Shown here: one piece after another, positions 30,031 to 40,279 of the stretch
Layout: each line of letters opens with the position of its first letter
Position numbering within the stretch: the stretch's first letter is position 1
Source of the DNA: Astropecten irregularis
Taxonomy: Eukaryota; Echinodermata; Asteroidea; Paxillosida; Astropectinidae
Assembly: GCA_963971285.1 (NCBI GenBank)
Contig: OZ020248.1
Location: 21,163,873-21,227,872 of the forward strand
Direction: 5' to 3'
Length of the DNA stretch: 64,000 nt
Position numbers and translations under genes: made by a program
The notes under the pieces: generated by a model
What the model was told of the DNA's origin: nothing
Seen by the model: the letters and a program-made list of their open reading frames with translations, nothing else
The model's database searches: none

Positions 30031-30067
30031 TCGAGAAGAATTCCTGATTTCCGAATTAAACATTGAC

Positions 30068-30216
30068 ATTTTTTATCTCTTCTTCAAGTTTGGATGATCC
30101 AGATGAAGGGTCAGAGATCCCCATCCTTGAGTGTGCAGCCTTCCCAATGTTCAGCCACTTCTTGGCCTGTAAAACGTTGCAATTGGTGTCCTCAGCTTCT
30201 TCGTCGTCCGAGCTGT
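30068..30216 (-). CDS. Exon of an acidic protein, unknown
   Basis: Acceptor GGTACAG precedes CTCGGACGACG at 30216. The peptide is SDDEEAEDTNCNVLQAKKWL then NIGKAAHSRMGISDPSSGSS. It probably continues the Ser/Asp-rich exon at 30522-30737. Confidence 0.4.
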
Positions 30217-30521
30217 ACCAATACAAAAAACAAATGAGCAATACAAATTAACATTTCATTGTTAGATAAGGGCAAACAATGTACGTGTACGTCCGTGTAC
30301 ATCTTCATGGACAAACCATTATTGGTCATCAGGCGAGATTTTCCAAAGTCACTTGCCGTTAATAAAGTCAAACTATGGAGGACAGTTAGGGCAACACATG
30401 CACGGGTCTGTTAAGAAAATATCCCCTGTAAAAGTGTGTGATCGGGCCACTAAATTAAGGATTGAAATAAGTCGGGGAAAACAAAAATATTATTGTAATC
30501 ATCTCATAAAATATACCTCGT

Positions 30522-30767
30522 ATCTAAGTCGGAGTCAGATGACATGCCACAAGAGGGTTCATAGCTGTCGCTTGAGCTAGAAGAGTCACTTTCTGGATCA
30601 CTCTCTCCAACTTCAACAGTCACGACTGGGGGGACCGGGTGATTGAGGGACTCAGCAATTGAAGTTTTGGTGCTTTCACCAGTTTGCATTGCATGTGTTT
30701 GGAACGCCCTCGGCGACGTGCTTGAATCCCTAAATCCATGCAGAAAATATTTAAAGCATTGTAACAT
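30522..30767 (-). CDS. Exon of an acidic Ser/Asp-rich protein, unknown
   Basis: Minus-strand frame with HPVPPVVTVEVGESDPESDS followed by a serine run and DSDLDTR, ending at donor TACGAG|GTATAT. Low-complexity acidic leaders like this precede MADF/BESS and other regulator domains in this window; no domain here. Confidence 0.4.
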
Positions 30768-31560
30768 TCATACATGCTTACCTTTGGATTTCACTGAAAA
30801 TTTCTTGGGATATGTTTGGCAACGCTTGGATCTCACATAGTGCTGTTTTACAGATGAGGGATAGACGCAAAATGTGTCTAAGTCCAGTTGCACGACGAGT
30901 CTGTTCGTTCTGGTCTGGGTTGCTTTATCACAAGTCTCTTCTTGAGTGTTCTAATTTGCACACAAAACGGCACATAATTATACTAATTTAAAAAAAAAAT
31001 GCCAACGTAATTAGTATGTTTTATCTTAAAGCATTATAGATTCACGGCCTTGTACACTTTTGTTAATGTAAATATATACCGTGGATGGTGGTTCCAAACC
31101 CTCCTGCTCTACAACGGACGTTGCCAGCTAGTACTATAATGCACATCATTTTAACACATCATTGTAACAAAATATTTATGTATTGTCCAGGGATTCAAAC
31201 AAGTTAAACAACAAACAACATGTCCGTGTACTAATATACCATGTTTTCTCAATTTGAATTATGAAGTCTTTTTTAAATTGCCTCATTTTATTTTTTTCCC
31301 TCACTCAAATACATGTTTTTGTAAAATGAGATTTGAGTGTCTTCCACAATGTTCTTTCAAACCTCATTGAGGTTCAACAATTAACTTACTATATACATGT
31401 AATAAAATGTTCGTGCTATAAACTATAGCTTCAACATTTTATTATCATTATCTAACGTTTCCCTTGCAATATCAGGAAGACATTATTTACTTCTCTGCTT
31501 CCTGTATACACAAGCAGTGTATAGATCAATGTGAAAAGGGGAACCTATCAATGACGACTC
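30768..31560. other. No gene recognised
   Basis: AT-rich; nothing supportable. Confidence 0.35.
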
Positions 31561-31790
31561 CAGCAACAAAATATACCATGTCATCCAGGAAGGTTATAGA
31601 GTCTTGCACAAGGTCCCTTGACTTGGCCGGGCCTGTGGTCACTCTGTCATACAGAGCGACCAGGCCAAGACAAAATATACCATGCCATCCAGTGGCTGCA
31701 GTGTCTTCAACAAGGTCCCTTGACTTGGCCGGGCCTGTGGTCACTCTGTCATACAGAGCGGCCAGGCCAAGACGAAGAAACTCCTTCCTT
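31561..31790 (-). repeat. Tandem duplication, period about 102 bp, open as protein repeat
   Basis: The block AGGTCCCTTGACTTGGCC recurs at 31611 and 31713 (102 apart), while AAAATATACCATG recurs 104 apart, showing a small indel. On the minus strand both copies read ALYDRVTTGPAKSRDLV in one frame. Possibly a duplicated exon piece. Confidence 0.75.
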
Positions 31791-32300
31791 CGCCACCCAT
31801 ATCTTGGGCCTGTAGGATGGTGCTGACAGCTCATCTATCATTTTTCTAAAAATGCTCAGCCTTGAGATTTTGATCTCACAGGTGTGCCCTGTGTGAAATC
31901 AGCAGCATTTTCAGGAATATTGAGAGACCTACCCTGTAGGTACAATTGCCTGAAGGCGATAATCACATAACTAGTTGGGGGAACTGCTGTTATATAAAGA
32001 ATATAAAACTCTCAGTATGGATAGCCTGTATTGACTATATGAGATCTATAGAGTTCTTTGTGAGTTCTACAGGCCTATAAAGTTCCTTCTCAGGTGTTGC
32101 ACAATGGCGCGACCAGCATTCAAAAAAGGAAAAGTTTTCTGGTTCATTGTGAAAAAAAAAATGTAGCTATATAGTCATTAGTAAGACCATGGTAAGACAA
32201 GTAAGGTTTACACCATACAGCTAAGTTTGGCATTTGAAGTCTTCCAGAAGCATTTTGCAACATCATCTTTCAATTGTGTTCTCGCAATTTATGTCCTTCA
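31791..32300. other. No gene recognised
   Basis: Non-coding spacer downstream of the integrase fragment. Confidence 0.35.
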
Positions 32301-32612
32301 TGTTGACCCACACTCATCAGCAAGGAGTTTATTCATTTTCTCATCTGAATTTTTGAAAACCATTCGCGAAATTCATGGCCAAAAGAACCTATGCCGGACA
32401 GCTTCCTGGGTTCCCTCCGCTGCAAAATGTCTTGCTTTATCATAAAGCTCTTCCTAGACTGTTTCCTGGAGGGTGCTAGGCAGAACCACCTGTCGTCTCT
32501 CTTCCAACTGCTTGGGATCCTTGGTGACTCTATAGACTCGTCTTATCAGGCCATCGGTTACTATCCATTCATGTTCATTTACAACATGGTGAAGGTAAGA
32601 AATCCATATAGC
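32300..32612 (-). pseudogene. Chimeric exon: family E end fused to integrase zinc-finger region
   Basis: Acceptor TTCATTCAG at 32613, then ISYLHHVVNEHEW of family E runs without break into IVTDGLIRRVYR, RRQVVLPSTLQETV and RHFAAEGTQEAVRHRFFWP, the layout of a Ty3/Ginger integrase N-terminal zinc-binding region (the zinc ligands are not intact). Two stops (after ETV and after FFWP) kill the integrase part. The fusion point is near 32560. Confidence 0.65.
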
Positions 32613-32835
32613 CTGAATGAAGCATTTAAAACGAAACAGCCTTGTGTGAACATACAAAGATTAAAACAAATTGAAGGACAGTACCGTTTCTCAGTTTGCA
32701 GCACTGCAAGTGTTGCACGTATCCTAATTGATCCTTGGGATAGAGTGGTATTTGATTTTGATGCATAATTGCAGCAGTTGGTTCCATCACAATTCAATGT
32801 ACAAATACAATAACTTTAAAAGAATAATATTTTAC

Positions 32836-32943
32836 CTTCAGTGCATCAGTATCTCCATTGCACTTCTTCGCAGCATACCACAAGTGAGATCGGATAGCAT
32901 CTGCCCATGGAAGAATCTTACTAAGTCCTTTCTGGCTTGACAG
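32836..32943 (-). CDS. Family E exon 3 (uncharacterised transposase-like)
   Basis: Acceptor TTTTTTAG and donor TGAAG|GTAAAA bound 108 bases reading KGLSKILPWADAIRSHLWYA and AKKCNGDTDALK. The L..W...I..H.W..A..C.GD...LK pattern is characteristic of the family and precedes its L.HH...HEW block. Confidence 0.6.
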
Positions 32944-33164
32944 CTAAAAAATCAGGCAAAATTACATTGATTACTGAACCAATAAATAGCACGTCAATTT
33001 CCATTGTTGAATTAAAGAATGTTTCAGGAGACAAATTTTATGATGGTGAAATTTCATCAAATTCATAATACCATATTACACCAAGCATTACATGAATAGG
33101 CATAGAATTTAGCATAAAATATAGTAATCTAAATGTAAATGCAAGTCAAATTTCAAATACTTAC

Positions 33165-33247
33165 AGCTAGAGCTTTTTTATAGACACTTTTGCCACCATG
33201 CCACATGTCCCATGTGTAAACGATTTCCTTGTATTTGTTGCAGTTTC
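33165..33247 (-). CDS. Family E exon 2
   Basis: Between acceptor TAG (33248) and donor AGCT|GTAAGT. Reads NCNKYKEIVYTWDMWHGGKS and VYKKALA. A D.WH..K...K block follows the TD.H block of the preceding exon, as expected for this family. Confidence 0.6.
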
Positions 33248-33421
33248 CTAAAAGGGTAGATGAAATTTGAATGCTGAAAATCAAAAACAAAATCCACAGA
33301 CCACAACTTTTGTAAAATCAACAAACAGTTGAATTTTACTTTTTATAGACACTTCACAATGTTTTTTCTTCGAAATATCAAATGATAAACTATGAAACTG
33401 TCATAGGAATGATATGCTTAC

Positions 33422-33591
33422 GTAGTTTGGCAGATATGGATGAATGAGCATCGGTTGTCACTTCAGCAATGCCAACTTGATTTAGAACTTTGCCGATGGC
33501 CCACTCGAATCCCAAAACCTCCATGTTGACACTCTTGCCATTTACTTCCCTGGAATCCACTACCTCTATATGTACGATCTCTTGGGTACAT
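33422..33591 (-). CDS. Family E exon 1 (visible part)
   Basis: Acceptor TGATAG (33592) and donor CTAC|GTAAGC. Reads CTQEIVHIEVVDSREVNGKS, VNMEVLGFEWAIGKVL and VTTDAHSSISAKLR. The I.H.E.V..RE...S..ME..GF.......VTTDAHS.I order matches a widespread, uncharacterised protein family of fish and invertebrates in which the acidic residues may form an RNase H-like active site (inference). The three exons are open and joined by good splice sites. Confidence 0.65.
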
Positions 33592-33851
33592 CTATCAGCA
33601 AGAGTGTATAAACTGAGTTGTTAACTATAATTATGCAAGAAATTAATTAACACACAAAATAAAGCAAATAAATAAATTGAGAACGATTACAATGAATTGC
33701 TTATTAAGAGTTAAAGAATAAGAGTAAGAACTTAATACACTTCTTAAGGAATAAGCACACACATTATAAGATCTAGCATTAGTAAGATCATAGAGCTGTT
33801 TGTAGCTCTATGGTAAGATATAGTCAACAGAATGGTCAAGATACCAACTGT
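33592..33851. other. No gene recognised
   Basis: AT-rich spacer. Confidence 0.35.
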
Positions 33852-34636
33852 ATGGGCGGCCAAAAGGGCCAAAATTAAAAAAAAGTTTAGAAGGACAAAC
33901 AAAACATCTAAAGACCAAATTTATTCAAAGAATGGACAAATCAACAAAAGAACAAATACACGAAAAGAACAAATGTAAGAAGAAGACAACTTCACAAGAA
34001 GACAAAATCGAAGTCGATCAAATGACAAAATGGCAAAAGGACAAATTTACAAAAAGACAAAACCAAAATCATACAAAGAACAAAACGGCAAAAGGACAAA
34101 AAGACAAAATCCAAAATTAAACAAAGGACAAAACGACAAGAGGACAAATTTACAAAAAGACAAAACCAAAATCAAATAAAGGACAAAACGACAAGAGGAC
34201 AAATTTACAAAAAGACAAAACCAAAATCAAACAAAGGACAAAACGACAAGAGGACAAATTTACAAAAAGACAAAACCAAAATCAAACAAAGGACAAAACG
34301 ACAAGAGGACAAATTTACAAAAAGACAAATCCAAAATCAAACAAAGGACAAAACAGCAAAAGGACAAATCTACAAAAAGACCAAACCAAAATCAAACAAA
34401 GAAAAAAATGACAAGAGGACCGATTTAAAGAAAGACAGTAAAAAAACAAATCACGCGCAAAACCTCAAGAGGACGAATGCACACAATTAAGGACGAAGTG
34501 AAAATCAGACGACCGCACAGAAGGTCACTCACTCACACAAGACGAACATTTTCACAAACGGACAAAGGTCATTGCGAAGAGAACTGACCAGCACCGAACG
34601 ATGGGGGCGGCCCCCATTGACTTATATAATCTCTAT
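33852..34636 (+). mobile_element. Minisatellite-bearing element, left arm
   Basis: Starts ATGGGCGGCCAAAAGGGCC and ends with a GC palindrome (GGGGGCGGCCCCC) and TTATATAATCTCTAT. The middle is a 55-bp tandem repeat, unit beginning GACAAGAGGACAAATTTAC, about five to six copies at 34020-34400. A reverse-complement relative lies at 38975-39478. The long Lys/Gln/Thr-rich frame across it is a by-product of the repeat. Confidence 0.8.
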
Positions 34637-35119
34637 GGATGCACCACACTAAATAGCTCAAAAATCAATGCGCCGAGCTGATTATCATAATGTGTGTACC
34701 CTCAAATGTTTTTTAAATATGCAATTTGGGGGGTCGTGCAATTAATATATTGTGTAATTTTGACTGGTTATGACAACCTGGGGGTTCAGTGTTTCAGCCT
34801 GTTGTGGAGACTTGAGATATTTTGGTTTAAAATCCGGTCCTACATTGTCTTGAACGTGGAGGGTTGCTTCATGAAAACTCGTAGCAAGTCGGTTACGGAA
34901 GAAGGACATTTCGGGGGTGTTTTTTTCTTGGGGCAATTAGCAAAAAATCCAATCGGTTACCCAACCAAAAATTGAAAAGAATTGGGTAGATGAGAGTTCA
35001 CACTATCATTTACACTATTGCACCAACAACTGAGAAACTTCTGGATGGGGTTTTTTGAACTGTAAAGTTGACGTATTTTACACTAAAGTCAATGGGAGTT
35101 TATTTAGTGTGGTGCACCC
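34637..35119. mobile_element. 483-bp non-autonomous DNA element, copy 1
   Basis: Inverted ends: GGATGCACCACACTAAATA at the left, TATTTAGTGTGGTGCACCC at the right. No nucleotide difference from 36085-36567 that I can find. CTAT occurs on both sides, a possible short target duplication. The 93-codon frame inside is not protein-like. Confidence 0.88.
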
Positions 35120-36084
35120 TATAGGTCACAAGATGGCGGCGCATCGGTAGCTATTTTGTGATAGCGCCACCACTCTGTTGGGGGAGGCGAGAACGAAAAG
35201 AAGCTGTATAAGACCAAGTTTCTTATCAGATTTTGTTAATTATTTCCTGAAAACATCATTCCTAATACACATAAAACCTTGTATTACGCAACTTACATTG
35301 TCTTTTCTACACCCTACGAGTTTTGTTTAGACGAAGGTGGCCCAATTTGTAACCCTATTAGATCCAAAATAGTAACCCTAGCCGGCCGAAATTCCAACCC
35401 AATCCCCTAAATTGTAACCCTAGTTCCGCAAATTCAATCCTATCACCAGTTTTAAACCCTAAATCGCTCTGATTCCAACCCTAACCCCAGCCGGGGCCCC
35501 AGACCTAGACCCAACCCTAGCAAGCCCCGCCCACACGCTGACAACCCTAATCGCCTCTTTCTCACTTTTCAGAGGGGAAATGATATTCTCAAGGACAGCG
35601 AAATTTGGTGAAATGTAATATGCATTGATTAATCCCATAAAAGTTCATCATTATGTCTCAATATGGATACTGGGGCAGAAATATTCCACGGAATATCCCA
35701 AACGCCCCCCCCCCCCCCCCAACCAAACAGGCCAACCTTGACCTTACACCACTTTTCCATGTGAAATGACACCCTCGCCTTGATTAATTAAACTATCTGT
35801 AATGGCCTGCGCATCATTGCATCCAATATAGCCATAAGATAACTTTGTGAGGAAATAATATGTGGAATCAGAGCCCGACTTTCCATGGGGTGTACACAAT
35901 ATTATAATGGAGAATGTGCACGTTTGTATGGCCACCACGGGTCAACGACCTAACACATTAAGCCGTGCCGTAGAAAAACGCAATAATGTTTTTCAATTTT
36001 GTTTTCACATATGAGATCAGTGTCATAAACTCTACATTTTGGGCTTAATTGGACAACCAATTTTGAAAGTTGAGCCCCCTTATA
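35120..36084. other. Unique spacer between the two identical 483-bp elements
   Basis: No gene. Contains six to seven CCCTA(A/G)-type motifs between 35345 and 35545 at irregular spacing, and a run of about 18 C at 35705-35722. Confidence 0.5.
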
Positions 36085-36567
36085 GGATGCACCACACTAA
36101 ATAGCTCAAAAATCAATGCGCCGAGCTGATTATCATAATGTGTGTACCCTCAAATGTTTTTTAAATATGCAATTTGGGGGGTCGTGCAATTAATATATTG
36201 TGTAATTTTGACTGGTTATGACAACCTGGGGGTTCAGTGTTTCAGCCTGTTGTGGAGACTTGAGATATTTTGGTTTAAAATCCGGTCCTACATTGTCTTG
36301 AACGTGGAGGGTTGCTTCATGAAAACTCGTAGCAAGTCGGTTACGGAAGAAGGACATTTCGGGGGTGTTTTTTTCTTGGGGCAATTAGCAAAAAATCCAA
36401 TCGGTTACCCAACCAAAAATTGAAAAGAATTGGGTAGATGAGAGTTCACACTATCATTTACACTATTGCACCAACAACTGAGAAACTTCTGGATGGGGTT
36501 TTTTGAACTGTAAAGTTGACGTATTTTACACTAAAGTCAATGGGAGTTTATTTAGTGTGGTGCACCC
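36085..36567. mobile_element. 483-bp non-autonomous DNA element, copy 2
   Basis: Same sequence and orientation as 34637-35119, 1448 bases away; the match stops abruptly at both ends. Flanks differ from copy 1, so a separate insertion is more likely than a tandem duplication. Confidence 0.88.
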
Positions 36568-37120
36568 CTATCTCTGTCTCAATTGTTTTTGGAGGTCCCT
36601 TTACAATTTTAGTGGAAAACCTGCTGGAGTGAATTCCCAGGAGTACTATTTGCCTCAGGGCATAGATCTGGTTCGCTGCTGTAGCACATCTGTTACGTAA
36701 TACTCTAGCTAAAACAAACTGGAGTATAGCCACTGTGTGTTCATTATGTAGGCCTACTGCATTTACTGTACATTAAGTACATGTAGTTCATGCCCGCATT
36801 TAGGGTACTTTCTCTTGGCTTGTGACAACTGCAAAATATCCGGTAAACTCTTGATTTTTGCATGGCCCTGCAATTGAAAACAAAGTTTTTAACAGTCTTA
36901 TTTTACTACTAATGAAGGGATTGAAGGCACATGAGGAGCAAAAGACGTAGGCTGTCCCTGCCGATTTTGAATTATTTTGCTTGACAGCTAGCTTGACATT
37001 GTGATCGAGAGCAATACAACAACATGGTTATTTAAATATTGGAACACATTGCACTGTTTGATTTGGAGTCTTTATTTTTTTCGTATACCTCCACACAATT
37101 AATTATTGAAACAAAACAAC
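36568..37120. other. No gene recognised
   Basis: Spacer between the 483-bp element and the hAT-type element. Confidence 0.35.
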
Positions 37121-37128
37121 ATGTATAG

Positions 37129-38609
37129 TAGGCCTGGGCGATTAACTCGATTAATCGATTAATCGCGATTACATTCCTGTGTCGATTACTCGATTAGTAA
37201 ATTCTGAACTACTCGATTAATCGTGCCAGCGCGATTAGTGCCTTCGAGTTGTGATTAATTCCATGAGTTACTACTATTCTCAGTCGATCAATAGCCATGC
37301 CGTGTGTGTTGCATGGAGCAGCTGCATAGACTTGATGACAAGTCGTTAGACATTCGTGTTTTGTCCGTCCATCTGTCAAGGAACAATCATTCTGCAATGT
37401 GCATCATGCATCGTTCGTATAGTGAGGCAACGCAATCTTCAATAGGGGTCGAGGGTGTATATGTGCCGCGGCCGCGTCCCCGCATGTTGGACATTATGCA
37501 GGACGTACACGGTGTAATATGAACACGCACACCGTACCCCTGGTGTAGCGGTAAAATTACCGACTTGATATCAAGTCTGCCTGCTGCACGTGCACCAGAA
37601 GCCCGCCCAATTGTGACAGCACCATGACAACATTTTGAGATAACACTGTAATTGGCCAGTAGCCCTCTGTACTGCCTTATATGGTCAACGTGGATAAGGC
37701 ATGAATGAGGGCTATACCATTTCGCTGTTTATTGAGGTACATTTAGTAATGTTGCATTTTCAATGAATAATATTTATCTCACTTAGTAATAAAACGAAAG
37801 GTTGTCGCACACAAACATGATTTATTGGATACATAAGGTTTAAACGTGTCGGGGTGATTTTTTTTCAAGCCTGACAAAAGTGACAGCTGACAACGAAGTT
37901 TTTCTCAACCTATTGGCCCACGTGTTTACAATGGATTCGGCTACCATGGCCGGCCAGCGAGGCTTGGCGCATGCATGGCGCGATGCATCATTCAACTACT
38001 CGAGTTCGGACGCTACTCGAATAGACGATTACTGTATTGTATCGTATGGTATAATAATCGTGAAGTGAACATGTGGAGTAATCGTGAACTCTAAAATAAT
38101 CGCGATGTGTGTAGTAATCGTGAGCTGTGTAATAATCGTGTTCACTGTTTAGTAATCGTGAACTGTGTTATAATCGTGTTCACTGTTCAGCCTATGTGGG
38201 TGTACATTGTGTCATCGTGTACTATCGTTGACCTGTACATGTATGTCTGGGTGTACGAACGTGAGGCAGTAGCTGCATGCCTTGTCGGCCAACACTTCGC
38301 GAAATTACCCTGCTTTATTGAAGGAATACCAATAATTATGGACGATATTAGCTTCACGAATTCTGCATTATACCTTATCAGAACAAAAATGGCATAGGCT
38401 CAATGCCTCGGAAATCGGAACTGATCGCTGTTGAAACTTGTAAGAATCAATGCATTACGCTAGTGCAGTTTACTGCAGTGCCGCTATGATGAAAACAAGG
38501 TACGTGCTGCTAGTATAGTCACTTCCGGGTAATCGCGATTAATCGATTAATCGCGATTATTTCCTCCGCGATTAATCGATTAGTGAAAAGCACTAATCGC
38601 CCAGGCCTA
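37129..38609. mobile_element. Non-autonomous hAT-type element, 1481 bp, with 8-bp target duplication
   Basis: Both ends read TAGGCCTGGGCGATTA inward (16 bp identical). Directly outside is a perfect 8-bp duplication ATGTATAG (37121-37128 and 38610-38617), the target length of hAT transposons. The subterminal zones are full of ATTAATCG motifs. No transposase frame inside. An internal tandem stretch of AATCGTGAACTGTG-like units lies at 38040-38190. Confidence 0.92.
38040..38190. repeat. Degenerate tandem repeat of TAATCGTGAACTGTG-like units
   Basis: Seven or so units of 15-27 bases, each with AATCGTG or AATCGCG, inside the hAT-type element. They share the AATCG core with the subterminal repeats, so they may be extra transposase-binding sites. 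Confidence 0.65.
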
Positions 38610-38617
38610 ATGTATAG

Positions 38618-38974
38618 GCCCTAAACCAATTTAAAAAAAAAATCCTTTTTATAGCTCCATGGTATAACTATATCAAAGGCCTCACCCCCCCCCCAAAAAA
38701 ATACATATATCAACGAGATTTTCTTTGTGAAATGGTTAATTGGCACAAATTCCCCCCGCCCCCCCCCCCCCCCCCCAAAAAAAAAAAGATAAGAAAAAAG
38801 GGAAATCCTGATGAAATAACCAGCGCCTTCTGCTGGAGACAGACAACATAATTATAACTCATCCTATAACTTATACTATAAGACCGCATCCTAGCTTTGT
38901 GGTATTTATGAGAATATTCAAGCTCGGACTGAAGCCCAGTCCACTCGTTTCCAAAACGATGATGGAGATTGGAG
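38618..38974. other. Poly(C) tracts, no gene
   Basis: Runs of C at 38683-38693 and about 38755-38776, the latter interrupted by one G, each followed by A-runs. Confidence 0.6.
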
Positions 38975-39478
38975 ATAGAGATTATATAAGTCAATGGGGG
39001 CCGCCCCCATCGTTCAGTGCTGGTCAGTTCTCATCGCAACGACCTTTGTCCGTTTATGAAAATGTTCGTCCTGTGTACGTGAGTGACCTTTTCAGTTTTC
39101 CAACATGTGTGTGTGTCCTCTTGTGGTTTTGCGCGTGATTTGTTTTTTTACTTCTTTCTTTAAATCGGTCCTCTTGTTATTTTTTTCTTCGTTTGGTTTT
39201 GGTTTTGTCTTTTTGTAAATTTGTCCTCTTGCCGTTTTGTCCTTTGTATGATTTTGGTTTTGTCTTTTTGTAAATTTGTCCTCTTGTCGTTTTGTCATTG
39301 TTCGATTTTGTCTTCTTGTGAAGTTGTCTTCTTCTAGTTTTGTCCTTTGATTTACATTTTGTCTTCTCGTGAATTTGTTCTTTTGTTGATTTGTCCTTTG
39401 TTTGAATAAAATTGATCTTTGGATGATGTTTTTGTCCTTCTGAACATTTGTTTGATTTTGGCCCTTTTGGCCGCCCAT
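38975..39478 (-). mobile_element. Minisatellite-bearing element, right arm (inverted copy)
   Basis: Reverse complement of the element at 33852-34636, with fewer repeat units: begins ATAGAGATTATATAAGTCAA, passes the GC palindrome, and ends GGCCCTTTTGGCCGCCCAT at 39478. The two copies face each other across 4.3 kb. Confidence 0.8.
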
Positions 39479-39654
39479 TAGGGTATGGCCTTTGATTCTT
39501 TTGAATCTCCATCATTCTGAAAAATAACATACACAAATAATGTTACATGATTAAAAAAACAACAATGTAAGCTAATTGATCACTGGAAATTCTCATAAAA
39601 AGTCTTTAATCCTGAAATAGACAAATTCACCACAAAATATATATATATTTTTCT

Positions 39655-39781
39655 ATTTGCGCTTGTCCTTCTAAGCTTATTCTTTTGTTTATTGGTGATG
39701 CCTTAGCTTCATTGGTGTTTATCTGTGGTGCATTGAAGAATTCCTCTTCAGCTGTTTCATCCATTGTGAATGACTTAGCTG
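39655..39781 (-). CDS. Short exon, possibly of the THAP gene upstream
   Basis: Acceptor TATACACAG then CTAAGTCATTCACAATGG. Reads SFTMDETAEEEFFNAPQINT and NEAKASPINKRISLEGQ. It lies 3' of the THAP remnant on the same strand. Weak. Confidence 0.3.
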
Positions 39782-40059
39782 TGTATAACAAGATAATGAA
39801 AGTGACATAATAATTAGCATCTTATTGTAATACTTTTTTTTAAATAAATGACATTTTATTGCATTATTCAAACAAACTGTCTTGTTCATGTGTTGGTTTG
39901 AATGGTTTTAAGCCAATTTGATATCATCTTATTCCTCTTCACCATTTGAACTGTTGAGTGAAAGTAAAGGGATTCATGATGCCAACGCAACTGACTAAAG
40001 TCTAAATCTCCAAATTCATATTCTGATATCAAATTTGTGAGTTTGCAGCTTTTCATTTT

Positions 40060-40275
40060 AGCTCTTAATTCTGTTCTTGGCTCATCCGGCAGACGTACAT
40101 GTGTACAGTAGCTCCATTTACCCAGTACGAAGTTTGATCTTGTTGTATCTACAAAACGAACCCACTGCTTCCGAATGATTTCCTTTTTGGGAAATCTGAA
40201 GAAAGTCAGATCAGGATCTTTGAATGAATTTCTCGTTCATCCACCTATGGCAAAGGATTTCGGCATTTCCTCAGA
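40060..40275 (-). pseudogene. THAP zinc-finger domain, degenerated
   Basis: Reads MPKSFAIGG, stop, TRNSFKDPDLTFFRFPKKEI, IRKQWVRFVDTTRSNFVLGK and WSYC. Layout MPK.C..GC....DP...FFRFP......W......R.NF......C is a THAP C2CH finger. Both leading cysteines are gone (one changed to F, one codon turned into TGA), so zinc binding is lost. THAP fingers are the DNA-binding part of P-element-like transposases, which are abundant in this window. Confidence 0.7.
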
Positions 40276-40279
40276 TAAA

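Noticed and set aside
29668-30066. 132-codon hydrophobic plus-strand frame suggesting a membrane protein
   Set aside because: Antisense to a charged helical minus-strand coding remnant; hydrophobicity is the expected mirror effect.
33932-34120. Lys/Gln/Thr-rich protein encoded by the 55-bp array
   Set aside because: Low-complexity by-product of a minisatellite that lacks T-rich stop codons in one frame; the inverted copy gives different frames.
34694-34975. 93-codon plus-strand frame repeated at 36142-36423 as a possible small gene family
   Set aside because: It lies fully inside the duplicated 483-bp inverted-repeat element. The match reflects recent element copying, and the peptide is not protein-like.
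35340-35550. Interstitial telomere array
   Set aside because: Motifs are single, irregularly spaced and differ (CCCTAA, CCCTAG); not a tandem array. Kept only as a low-interest finding.
35705-35722. Poly(C) tracts as functional G-quadruplex sites
   Set aside because: Single uninterrupted homopolymers, liable to sequencing error; no repeated G-tract pattern.
37534-37605. tRNA-like stretch in the hAT-type element
   Set aside because: A GACTT...AAGTC stem is present but its loop has six bases and no B box follows.
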